Below are positions 1 through 6,818 of a stretch of 6,999 nucleotides of DNA, in pieces (position 1 is the stretch's first letter; each line of letters begins with the position of its first letter). The translations under genes were made by a program, and so were the position numbers. The DNA is from Saprospiraceae bacterium UBA2329. GTDB lineage: Bacteria; Bacteroidota; Bacteroidia; Chitinophagales; Saprospiraceae. The stretch covers positions 1-6,999 of the forward strand of contig DDUV01000078.1 in the NCBI GenBank assembly GCA_002344975.1, read 5' to 3'. The notes beneath the pieces are model-generated. The model was not told the DNA's origin and did not search any database. It worked only from the letters and a program-made list of their open reading frames with translations.

Positions 1-2063
1 TCTAAGTCGGTGGCCGATACGCCCGCGTTATTGCCCAGATTGGCAACTGGAGAGCAATCCGACAGGCGGAAGTTGCCGCTCGTTGAAGGCGCTGTGGTCG
101 GATCGAGTGGGGTGAGGAAGTTGGGGTAGTTGGAATTGGTGGCATTGGTAATGCCGTTGAGGTTGCCCGCGCCGGAGGGGTTGTGGTTCTGGATGAGGGA
201 GTAGGTGATGACGGGTGTGGAATTGTTGTTGAAAAGACTGGCGTCTGCCGAACCAGTCGTCGTGCCTGACCGGTTGTTCCAGATGGTGCAGTTGGTAAAA
301 ACGGCATTGGAAGTGTTGCTGTTGTACACTGCGCCGCCATTGTTGTTGGAAAGGTTGCCGGAAAAGGTACAGTTGTTCAACTTGGCGGGGGTCGAATTGG
401 AATTAAGCATGCCACCGCCAACAGTACTTGCCTTATTGCCGGAGAACAGGCAGTTGTTAAATTCAGGGGCTGATGAGCTGTTACTGGTATAAACTCCGCC
501 GCCGAATCCTGCGCTGTTGCCGGAAAACACACAGTTGTCCAATACGGGGAGAGAAGTACTGTAGTTGTACATCCCTCCGCCCCCTCCGGTAGCGGTATTT
601 CCGGTGAAAGTGCAATTTGTCAGGTACGTACCGGAAGATATGGTATGGTACCCCCCGCCCTCATACGCCGAGTTGTTGACAAATGCGCAGTTAACTAGTA
701 TTGGGGAGGTGCTGGGACTCGAACTGATGACGTGCATTCCGCCACCATTGTTGGTGGCGTTATTCGTGGAAAAGGTGCAATTGGTAAAGGTGGGTGAACC
801 AAGACCAACGGCTGCTCCGCCTCCATAGTTTGCCGAATTGTTGGAAAACGTGCAGTTGCTCAGGCTGGCATTGCTCGAAAAGAAATATGTACCACCGGCA
901 TAGACGGTAGATGAGTTGTTGTCGAAAATGCAATTGGCTATTGTCAGGGGCGAACTGGCAGCATACATTCCTCCGCCGTTGTAGCGCTCAATAGTTTTCG
1001 ATTCGACTGAAACCGTGCCCGGCTCGTTCGCATTGCCACCCGAAACAGTAAAACCGTCCAACTGGGTCATGTTGGCATCGCTGATTGATACGACAACATG
1101 GTGGCAGTTGTCGGAGGCATCGTTCGCCGTGCCGATGTCGCCGCTGAGGGTGGTCACATTGGCCGTCCAGTTACGCTGGCTGAGCATGGTCTCCATGCCA
1201 TTGAAGCCTCCGTAGATTTTTACGCCGTTTTTCAGGTGAAAAGTATAGTCCCTGCTGGAACTGCATCCGGTACACCCTGCCGGATATGCGGTGGGTTTAT
1301 AGGTTCCCGCTTTCACCCACACTTCATGCCCGCTGCTTGCTGCATTGATGGCATCCTGTAAGTTTTGGAAAGCGCAGTTCCATGAAGTGCCGTTGCCGCC
1401 GCTCGCTGCCGAGGCATCCACATACCAGATGGAGCCGGCAGCCGGGCAATTGGTGACGTTCATCTCGATACTAAAAAAAATTAACTCGCCAACGTTGCCA
1501 CTCGATCCGTCCTTTACTCTAAGCATCCAATTTCCATTGAAAGGCCGGCCTGTCAAATTATTTAGATTACCTGCCGGTTCGGCGCCTGAGTATGAGCTGC
1601 CCGTGGGCAGATAATTACCTGCGGGTATGGGATTTACCAATGGGATGGTGTTGGCATTGGCTGCATTAAAAGACAGCGTATTGGCTTGATCATAGTCATT
1701 GTTGCTGCCGCATTGAGTGCTACCCAGCCGGCTGATAAGTACAATGGCCGAGCCGCCGGGAGGCACTATGCTCACTTCAATGTCGCCGGCCCACGCATGT
1801 GCCAGTCGAAAATGAATGGTTACGTCGCCGGGGTTGATGATGTTTCCAGGAATGCCCGTCACGTTGATGGTGCTGGATGTTTGGCCAGGTAACGCCCAAC
1901 AGGCAAAACCGCCATCGGGTATAGCTGCGGGGAGATTACTTGCTGTGAATACTTGTGCGCTCAGATGTTGTGCGTTTGCGCCGACAAGCAGTAACAAATA
2001 CATCATCCAAACCTTGAATTTACGGAGGGAAGGGTAGATGGCAGGCAGGCTTCTGTAAGTCAT
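1..2063 (-). CDS. Secreted P-domain / Pmp-type right-handed beta-helix protein (N-terminal part, runs off left edge)
   Basis: The frame is open from an ATG at 2063 to the window edge: 687 full codons with no stop, so the C-terminus is missing. Residues 1-31 look like a signal peptide: basic stretch RKFK (14-17), hydrophobic core MMYLLLLVG, cleavage probably after GANA. Residues about 50-203 resemble a proprotein-convertase P-domain (HAWAGDIEVSIVPPGGSAIVL near 89-109, the FNGNWMLRVKD motif at 175-185, then GELIFFSIEM). From residue 213 (WYVDASAASGGNGTSW) a right-handed parallel beta-helix begins. It includes the AGTYKP and YGGFNG motifs common in Bacteroidota secreted beta-helix proteins, followed by nine Pmp-like rungs. 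The last visible stretch (SGNFRLSDCSPVANLGNNAG) resembles the start of a choice-of-anchor Q segment. The role is probably a surface-exposed or released adhesin-like protein; no catalytic residues are recognisable. In-frame ATGs at 2081 and 2123 are possible alternative starts. ATG 2063 was preferred because the upstream bases are A-rich and it gives the shorter leader. The product family is well supported; the function is inference. Confidence 0.88.
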   Translation of the reverse strand, partial: MTYRSLPAIYPSLRKFKVWMMYLLLLVGANAQHLSAQVFTASNLPAAIPDGGFACWALPGQTSSTINVTGIPGNIINPGDVTIHFRLAHAWAGDIEVSIVPPGGSAIVLISRLGSTQCGSNNDYDQANTLSFNAANANTIPLVNPIPAGNYLPTGSSYSGAEPAGNLNNLTGRPFNGNWMLRVKDGSSGNVGELIFFSIEMNVTNCPAAGSIWYVDASAASGGNGTSWNCAFQNLQDAINAASSGHEVWVKAGTYKPTAYPAGCTGCSSSRDYTFHLKNGVKIYGGFNGMETMLSQRNWTANVTTLSGDIGTANDASDNCHHVVVSISDANMTQLDGFTVSGGNANEPGTVSVESKTIERYNGGGMYAASSPLTIANCIFDNNSSTVYAGGTYFFSSNASLSNCTFSNNSANYGGGAAVGLGSPTFTNCTFSTNNATNNGGGMHVISSSPSTSPILVNCAFVNNSAYEGGGYHTISSGTYLTNCTFTGNTATGGGGGMYNYSTSLPVLDNCVFSGNSAGFGGGVYTSNSSSAPEFNNCLFSGNKASTVGGGMLNSNSTPAKLNNCTFSGNLSNNNGGAVYNSNTSNAVFTNCTIWNNRSGTTTGSADASLFNNNSTPVITYSLIQNHNPSGAGNLNGITNATNSNYPNFLTPLDPTTAPSTSGNFRLSDCSPVANLGNNAGVSATDL
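252..938 (-). repeat. Nine Pmp-type beta-helix rungs encoded within the secreted protein
   Basis: Residues about 376-604 of the beta-helix protein contain nine copies of an NC-hydrophobic-F-x-x-N motif, each followed in most copies by a GGG/GGA turn (for example NCTFSNNSANYGGGA, NCVFSGNSAGFGGGV, NCLFSGNKASTVGGGM). The motif cysteines fall at residues 378, 404, 429, 459, 484, 511, 538, 565 and 592, so rung lengths are 26, 25, 30, 25, 27, 27, 27 and 27. The pattern matches the Chlamydia polymorphic membrane protein repeat (FxxN and GGA[I/L/V] motifs), which stacks as one coil of a beta-solenoid per copy. The last copy (NCTIWNN) lacks the glycine turn and probably marks the end of the regular array. 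At the DNA level the copies have diverged, so this is an old protein repeat, not a recent tandem duplication. Confidence 0.85.
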
Positions 2064-2169
2064 GACAAATGGTTTATTCATGTGGCTGAAAAATAGATGT
2101 AGTTTACCGTCCGGAAAGAGCATAGACGCCTTCCGGATTGCGCAAAGTTGCAGCCGGAAGCAGGGCTGC

Positions 2170-2259
2170 CGGGTTCGTTCCTGTTACCAAAAGGTTTACT
2201 TTCGTTACATTTTGAAGCGGGGTTTGATCTCGTTACATCGGGGTTTGATCTCGTTACAT
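2170..2259 (-). promoter_or_regulatory. Paired 21-bp direct repeats, candidate binding array for an AraC-type regulator
   Basis: Two copies of ggggtttgatctcgttacat (plus strand) lie at 2219-2238 and 2240-2259, with a period of 21 bp. A weaker copy ends at 2210 (15 of 21 positions match), and a fourth, more degenerate one spans 2170-2189 (14 of 20 with one gap). The shared core GTTAC starts at 2183, 2204, 2232 and 2253, giving steps of 21, 28 and 21. Read on the minus strand, in the direction of transcription, the core is GTAAC. The array lies between the HTCS stop codon and the start of the beta-helix gene, about 120-195 bp upstream of that ATG. Two half-sites per dimer with 21-bp spacing, two helical turns, is typical of AraC-family operators. 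A weak -7-like element (CAACTTTG, 2150-2143 on the minus strand, one mismatch to TAnnTTTG) lies just downstream. The repeats are seen directly; their regulatory role is inferred. Confidence 0.5.
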
Positions 2260-2279
2260 GTGTACTGCTGCACAGTAGC

Positions 2280-5200
2280 TTACACCTGACTGGGGGGCAG
2301 GCCGAATTTCTCTTTGAACACGGTGGAAAAATACTTCTCGTTGCCGAAACCCACCCGCAGGGCAATTTCGCCTACCAGGCCCTCCCTGTTGCGGAGCATG
2401 GAATAGGCCCGGTCGAGGCGGTAGTTTTTAATAAAATCGGTGGCGGTGCTGCCGGTGATGGCCTTCAATTTTCGATGCAATTGCACCCGGCTGATGTACA
2501 TTTTACCGGCAAAGTCTTCCACGCCCAAAGTCTCGTCGGAGAGGTGCTGCTCTATCAGCAGGGTAAGTTTTTTCAAAAACTCCCGGTCGGGGCCTGACAG
2601 TCCGTCTTCAGTATCAGTCGGCGCATCTGATGGCCTTTTCCCCCAACGCTCCATCAGCTTGCGGCGCAGCGCCATGAGGTTGTACATACGGGCCAGCAAT
2701 TCCTCGGTGCTGAACGGCTTGGTCAGGTAGTCGTCGGCGCCCCTGCGCAGGCCCTTCAGTTTGGCATCCATCGTTGACTTGGCCGTGAGCAGGATGACAG
2801 GGATATGCGCGGTTAGTTCGTTGGTTTTCAATGTATCACACAGGTCGTATCCGTCCTTGCGGGGCATCATCACATCCGAAATGACGAGGTCGGGCAACAA
2901 TTCAAGGGCTTTTTGCAGCCCCTCCTCGCCGTCCGAGGCTTCCACTACCTGACAGGCTGCTCCGATGGAATTTTTGATAAATCCCCGCAAATCGGCATTG
3001 TCTTCCACCACCAGCACTACGGGCCATTCGCCTTGCAGCTCAGATATTGGCGGCATTGCCATGCGGTCATCGGGTGCTTGCTCTTCGGTGGCGACAACCG
3101 GCTGATCGGGCTGCACAGGTATTCTGAATGTGAAGGTAGAACCTCTTCCCGGCTCGCTTTCCACGCGGATACTGCCGCCCATGAGTTCGGCCAGTTCTTT
3201 GCTCAATGCCAGCCCTATGCCCGTGCCTTCACCGCTGCGGGTATGCGTGCCGTCCACCTGATAAAAGCGGTCGAATATCTTGCCGAGCGCCGCTGCCGGT
3301 ATGCCTATGCCCGTATCGCCGACGCTGATCTCCAGGTTTACTAAAGCTCCGAGGTTTAGTAAACCTGCCTGAATGACAACCCGCCCGCCGGAGGGGGTGA
3401 ATTTCAAGGCATTGGAAACTAAGTTGTTGAGAATCAATTCCAATTTTCCCGCATCGAAGAGGTACAGTGCGCCTTGCGCGGCTTCCCGTAGCGGCGTATC
3501 CCGCAGGCTCAGATGAATGCCTCGTTTTTCGGCCAGGGGCAAAAAGGACTCAAACACGTCTCGTATCACTGTGCAGGGGTCGGTTCCGCGCAGGTCGAGG
3601 CTCATGGCGCCGCTTTCGAGTTTGGCCATGTCCAAGAGTTGGTTGACGAGGCCGAGCAATTTGCGGCTGTTGTTTTCGGCCAGCCTGATTTTTTCCTGCC
3701 GGTCGGGAGCTTCGGGGTTTTTCATCAACTGCCTCAGCGGTTCCATGATGAGCGTGAGCGGCGTGCGGAACTCGTGGGTTACATTGGAGAAGAAATTGGT
3801 TTTCATCTGCTCCAAGGCCCGGATGCGCTCGGCCTCGCGGTGCTCGAAGGCCAATTGCTCGCGTTCTTTTACTCGCCTCACCTGAAAAAGATAGGCCTGC
3901 CACGCTAACACGGCGATGAGCAGAAAATAGCCGGCATAAGCAGGCCAGGAGCGCCACCAGGGCGGGCGAATGACGATGTAAACAGGCTGCCGGATGGGCT
4001 GCCAGTTGCCTTCTCCGTTGCTGCCTTCAGCCAGCAGGGTATATCGCCCCGGCGCCAGGTGCGTGAAGTGCGCAAAGCGATAGGTGCCGGTTTCTACCCA
4101 GTGGCGGTCGGCGCCCACGAGGCGGTATCGGTACCGGTTTTTGGCAGGGTCGGTGAAGTCCAATACGGCAAATTCAAAAGACAGGTTATTTTGGTTGTGC
4201 CTGATTTTCAGTTCTTTGAGCAGGTCTAATGCGGGTAGTTCGTTTTCGTCGGCCAGTACCTCTGCGGCGGCTTGCTGGTTGATGCGCAGCCCCACCAGAT
4301 ATACGGGCGGCGGGGTGGTATCGGGCAATACCTTTTCGGGAAAAAAGTGATTAAGGCCATTGATTCCTCCAAAAAGGAGTTCGCCGTTGGCCGCTTTGAA
4401 AAACGCCTGGGTGTTGAACTCGTTGTCTTGCAAGCCTTGGGCGGCTGTAAAGGCAGTAATATTTTGAGGCATACGTTGCTCGTTGAGTCGTATGCGAGCC
4501 AGGCCCCGGTTGGTGCTGCACCAGAGTTCATTGGGCTGGCCGGGCAAGATGCCATACACTACGTTATCGGGCAGGCCCTGCTCAACGCTGAAATGGACCA
4601 CACGGCCGGTTCCGATTTCCATGCGGTTGATGCCGCCGCCTTTGGTGCCGATCCAAAGTACCTCATTGGGGCGTTCGGGGTCGGGCAGCAGGCAGGCAAT
4701 GGAGTTGTTGTTCAGCCCCTGGGCATTGCCGGGTTCCGCCTGCTTCAGTTCAAAACGCCGCGCCCCGCCGTCCTGCACTCCTTTTATCAAGCCCTGCTGG
4801 GTGCCGATCCACCAGGTGCCATCCGGGCTTTCGGCCAATGCGAAGACGCGCACCGTTTCAGATTTGGCCTTAAAAACAGGGGCATAATCGAAATACTCAT
4901 ATTGGCCGGTACGCGGGTCAAGTTGCGCCAAAAGGCAGTCGGCGCCGCTGGCCAGCAGTTTGTCATCGCGTGTTGGTATAAGCCTGGCATGAGGATACAC
5001 TTTGAATGGCTGGGTTTTACCCTTGATATTGAGTTGTTTGGAAAATGGATACGACCAGCCTTGCCCGCTTCTGGGGTTGTATCGTCTGATTTCAACATCG
5101 CCGTCCTCCGCTTCAGCCCTGCCCAATAACCAATAGTCGCCGTTCGGCGCAAAACTCATGTCCAATATCCGCCGAGGTGCTCCGCCAAAGGCTCTTTGTG

Positions 5201-6341
5201 CAGCCACCGCGCCGGAAACAGGGTCATAAGGATAAATTTCATTCACGATTTTGCAAAAGTAATCCCCCTCTAAACTGCGCCATAAACCCCAGATACTGAC
5301 GCCTTTAGCTCCACTATTAAAAAGTTGTTTGCGCGGGTTTATTTTGCGCAAGCCGTAGCCCTGCGTACCTATCCAGATATTGCCGTTGCGGTCATTGGTT
5401 ACTGCCGTGACGCGCGCATCCATCGTCCAGTCAGGGCGGGATAAGTCCAGCGCCTCGCCCGGATGCAGACGCCACAGATGGTTGTTGACCGAAATCCAGT
5501 ACCCGCCGTCGGCAATGGCTTCTGCCGACAGTCTTACAATGGAGGCCCCCTCAACATTGGAAAGCAGGAAACGATCGGCCCCTCTGAAATGCACCAATTG
5601 ATTGCGCAGCGTACCCCACACGTCTTGATGCGGCCCGCGCTCCTTCGACCAATCAACAGCCTGCACAAAGCCTTTGTCCGGCAGCACTTGATACGCCGCC
5701 ATGCCGGTATATACCCATACTCTTCCGTCGGGCAGAGTCTTTAATGCAGTAAACCCAATATCGGCAGGCTCTTTCGGCGCCCTGAACTGCTCTGGAGGAA
5801 ACAGCGTGATGTCGGCCTCATGGCTGAGTGAAGGAATAGCGGGTAATCTGCCTTCTTTTGTTTTGGGCAAGACGATGCGAACCAAACCATTGCCATGTTG
5901 AAGCAGGTAAATAGAGCCGTCGGCAGCCTCAGAAATCCAGGACACAATGAACTCAATGCCCTTTACATTGCGCCGCCCAAAGTTCAATTCAAAATGGTGA
6001 AACTTTCCCGTGACGGGGTCATACACGTCCACGCCTTTGCCCTCCGTACCCACCCACAGCAGGCCCCGGCTGTCCTCAAAAAGTTTCGTGACGGTGTTCT
6101 CTGCCAAAGAGTAGGGGTCGAAGGGGTTGTTGTTGAAAACTTTGAAATTGTAGCCGTCATAACGATTCAAACCCGCTTTGGTGGCAATCCACAGGAAGCC
6201 GTCTCGGGTTTGCAAAATATCGAAAATCATGCCCTGGGATAAACCCTGCTCAATGGTAATGCGCTCTATAAGAGGAATTTGGGCATGCAAAGCTGCAAAG
6301 CCAAAGAGAAGAATGAGGCAGAAGCGTATCTTGAGATACAT
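2280..6341 (-). CDS. Hybrid two-component system regulator (HTCS): periplasmic propeller sensor, histidine kinase, receiver and AraC-type DNA-binding domain
   Basis: This single 1353-residue protein combines sensor kinase and response regulator. Numbered from the ATG at 6341, residues 1-21 are a signal peptide or signal anchor (MYLKIRFCLILLFGFAALHAQ). Residues 22 to about 675 carry about twelve recognisable two-component propeller motifs (FLWIATKAGLNRYDG, LLWVGTEGKG, NIWIGTQGYGL, TWWIGTQQGL, VLWIGTKGGGI), as expected for paired periplasmic beta-propellers. A Y_Y_Y domain follows (about 720-791), then one membrane helix (about 799-819). The cytoplasmic part has HisKA with phospho-accepting His856 (NVTHEFRTPL); HATPase with N-box Asn973/Asn977, DTGIGIP from 1009, FDRFYQ from 1023 and GEGTGIGLAL from 1037; a receiver with Glu1113/Asp1114, phospho-acceptor Asp1156 (VISDVMMP), Thr1186 and Lys1208 (LTKPF); and a C-terminal AraC-type double helix-turn-helix (about 1254-1353). 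No key residue is missing. In this family a periplasmic ligand, often a glycan fragment, drives phosphotransfer and gene activation. An upstream in-frame TTG at 6377 was rejected because it lies inside the promoter. The ligand is unknown; the adjacent beta-helix gene is the likeliest target. Confidence 0.96.
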   Translation of the reverse strand: MYLKIRFCLILLFGFAALHAQIPLIERITIEQGLSQGMIFDILQTRDGFLWIATKAGLNRYDGYNFKVFNNNPFDPYSLAENTVTKLFEDSRGLLWVGTEGKGVDVYDPVTGKFHHFELNFGRRNVKGIEFIVSWISEAADGSIYLLQHGNGLVRIVLPKTKEGRLPAIPSLSHEADITLFPPEQFRAPKEPADIGFTALKTLPDGRVWVYTGMAAYQVLPDKGFVQAVDWSKERGPHQDVWGTLRNQLVHFRGADRFLLSNVEGASIVRLSAEAIADGGYWISVNNHLWRLHPGEALDLSRPDWTMDARVTAVTNDRNGNIWIGTQGYGLRKINPRKQLFNSGAKGVSIWGLWRSLEGDYFCKIVNEIYPYDPVSGAVAAQRAFGGAPRRILDMSFAPNGDYWLLGRAEAEDGDVEIRRYNPRSGQGWSYPFSKQLNIKGKTQPFKVYPHARLIPTRDDKLLASGADCLLAQLDPRTGQYEYFDYAPVFKAKSETVRVFALAESPDGTWWIGTQQGLIKGVQDGGARRFELKQAEPGNAQGLNNNSIACLLPDPERPNEVLWIGTKGGGINRMEIGTGRVVHFSVEQGLPDNVVYGILPGQPNELWCSTNRGLARIRLNEQRMPQNITAFTAAQGLQDNEFNTQAFFKAANGELLFGGINGLNHFFPEKVLPDTTPPPVYLVGLRINQQAAAEVLADENELPALDLLKELKIRHNQNNLSFEFAVLDFTDPAKNRYRYRLVGADRHWVETGTYRFAHFTHLAPGRYTLLAEGSNGEGNWQPIRQPVYIVIRPPWWRSWPAYAGYFLLIAVLAWQAYLFQVRRVKEREQLAFEHREAERIRALEQMKTNFFSNVTHEFRTPLTLIMEPLRQLMKNPEAPDRQEKIRLAENNSRKLLGLVNQLLDMAKLESGAMSLDLRGTDPCTVIRDVFESFLPLAEKRGIHLSLRDTPLREAAQGALYLFDAGKLELILNNLVSNALKFTPSGGRVVIQAGLLNLGALVNLEISVGDTGIGIPAAALGKIFDRFYQVDGTHTRSGEGTGIGLALSKELAELMGGSIRVESEPGRGSTFTFRIPVQPDQPVVATEEQAPDDRMAMPPISELQGEWPVVLVVEDNADLRGFIKNSIGAACQVVEASDGEEGLQKALELLPDLVISDVMMPRKDGYDLCDTLKTNELTAHIPVILLTAKSTMDAKLKGLRRGADDYLTKPFSTEELLARMYNLMALRRKLMERWGKRPSDAPTDTEDGLSGPDREFLKKLTLLIEQHLSDETLGVEDFAGKMYISRVQLHRKLKAITGSTATDFIKNYRLDRAYSMLRNREGLVGEIALRVGFGNEKYFSTVFKEKFGLPPSQV

Positions 6342-6374
6342 GCGTTTTGGAGGATATTCTTGCGCAATTTCAGG

Positions 6375-6404
6375 CAAATGTATTAAAAACTATGCGCTCC
6401 AAAA
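6375..6404 (-). promoter_or_regulatory. Bacteroidota-type promoter of the HTCS gene
   Basis: On the minus strand, TTTTG (6404-6400) is followed after 17 bases by TACATTTG (6382-6375). This is an exact match to the Bacteroidota primary sigma -7 consensus TAnnTTTG with a -33 TTG element at an accepted spacing. Transcription would start near 6369, giving a 5' leader of about 28 nt before the ATG at 6341. No Shine-Dalgarno sequence is visible, which is normal in this phylum. The promoter position supports 6341 as the translation start. Confidence 0.7.
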
Positions 6405-6539
6405 TCGCGTCCATTTTTGAGGAGCGATGAAAATTAGTTTTTGCCTCACTTTCTTCAGTGTTTTGGGCGCCCCCGCCACTCGCAGGCCGCCCCCTCTGCC
6501 TCCATCCGGCAAGGGTCGGCCACAGGCAGGCGGGCGCCG

Positions 6540-6555
6540 TGCCTGCCGGCAGGCA
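6540..6555. repeat. 16-bp perfect palindrome TGCCTGCCGGCAGGCA
   Basis: The sequence is identical to its own reverse complement over 16 bases. It is flanked by related direct elements (cacaggcaggcgggc immediately to the left and aggggtc to the right). It has no T-run, so it is unlikely to be a terminator. The motif resembles short intergenic palindromes that recur in Bacteroidota and other genomes; that comparison is from memory, not a search. Confidence 0.6.
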
Positions 6556-6585
6556 GGGGTCATCCGCTGCATGGCGGCTTCCCGC

Positions 6586-6634
6586 AGAGCTGTTAGCTTT
6601 ATCCGGCTATTGCATTGTTAAAGCTAACAGCTCT
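6586..6634. repeat. Perfect 16-bp inverted repeat with 17-nt loop
   Basis: The left arm AGAGCTGTTAGCTTTA (6586-6601) and the right arm TAAAGCTAACAGCTCT (6619-6634) are exact reverse complements, separated by 17 bases. Each arm also contains an internal AGCT-nnn-AGCT motif. Neither side is followed by a T-run, so a simple intrinsic terminator is unlikely. Possible identities are a dispersed intergenic hairpin element (REP/MITE-like), an operator, or a structured RNA. Only the structure is certain. Confidence 0.65.
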
Positions 6635-6697
6635 ATCTCCGACCGCCGCCATTCCGCTACTGCCCCTGGCGCAACCCCACGCGATTCGGCCCCTCAC

Positions 6698-6730
6698 AAA
6701 AAAAAGCCGCGAAGGCATTCCCTTCGCGGC
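6698..6730 (-). terminator. Intrinsic terminator of the right-edge T9SS cargo gene
   Basis: On the minus strand, GCCGCGAAGG, a 5-nt loop (GAATG) and CCTTCGCGGC form a perfect 10-bp GC-rich stem (6730-6706), followed directly by eight Ts (6705-6698). It lies about 90 bp downstream of the stop codon at 6819-6821 and points the same way. The plus strand has no T-run after the stem, so it acts in one direction. It separates the right-edge gene from the HTCS transcription unit. Confidence 0.9.
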
Positions 6731-6766
6731 ATTACTATTATCCTCCAATACTTATCAGAATTTACA

Positions 6767-6787
6767 GGGCAACCACGAGGGTTGCCC
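6767..6787. repeat. Small hairpin GGGCAACC-acgag-GGTTGCCC
   Basis: Two 8-base arms (6767-6774 and 6780-6787) are perfect reverse complements around a 5-nt loop. It lies in the 3' untranslated stretch between the stop codon of the right-edge gene and its terminator. It resembles a degenerate copy of a widespread class of intergenic palindromes of the form GGGGC-AACC...GGTT-GCCCC; that comparison is from memory. Confidence 0.55.
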
Positions 6788-6818
6788 CAACGGGCTACCC
6801 TCAACGATAGCCGACCTG

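Larger units (their letters stand above)
6405..6697. other. GC-rich intergenic region rich in inverted repeats, no gene seen
   Basis: Open frames exist here on both strands (for example 6427-6621 plus and 6390-6572 minus), but their products are low-complexity Pro/Arg/Gly/Ala strings with no domain. One overlaps the HTCS promoter. The region holds a GGGCGCCC palindrome at 6465-6472, a related GGCGGGCGCC at 6529-6538, a 16-bp perfect palindrome at 6540-6555 and a 16-bp stem at 6586-6634. Composition changes abruptly from the AT-rich promoter flank to GC-rich sequence near 6465. It looks like a mosaic of dispersed intergenic repeats, not a gene remnant. Confidence 0.55.

Noticed and set aside
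2064..2123. In-frame ATGs at 2081 and 2123 as starts of the beta-helix protein
   Set aside because: They would make the leader ahead of the hydrophobic core unusually long. They cannot be excluded because the transcription start is unknown.
2190..2259. Repeats as a CRISPR array
   Set aside because: The units are about 21 bp with almost no spacer between the two exact copies, and there are no cas genes. The spacing fits an operator array better.
2263..2277. Small inverted repeat just after the HTCS stop codon as a terminator
   Set aside because: The stem is only 5 bp (TACTG/CAGTA) and there is no T-run on either strand.
2148..2597. 149-codon plus-strand open frame over the HTCS 3' end
   Set aside because: It overlaps the AraC-type domain and the repeat array, and its product has no recognisable features.
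4272..5129. 285-codon plus-strand open frame
   Set aside because: It is antisense to the HTCS sensor region, which has clear propeller motifs in its own frame. The plus-strand product shows no domain or sensible start context.
6342..6377. Upstream TTG start for the HTCS, adding 12 residues
   Set aside because: The TTG lies inside the TACATTTG promoter element, and the ATG at 6341 gives a clean signal peptide.
6390..6572. Minus-strand 60-codon frame upstream of the HTCS
   Set aside because: It overlaps the HTCS promoter and the palindromic region, and its composition is low-complexity. It is probably a product of repeat sequence.
6427..6621. Short plus-strand frame beginning with a signal-peptide-like stretch
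   Set aside because: After the hydrophobic start the product is Pro/Arg-rich sequence derived from GC-rich palindromes. It runs through two inverted repeats and has no promoter.
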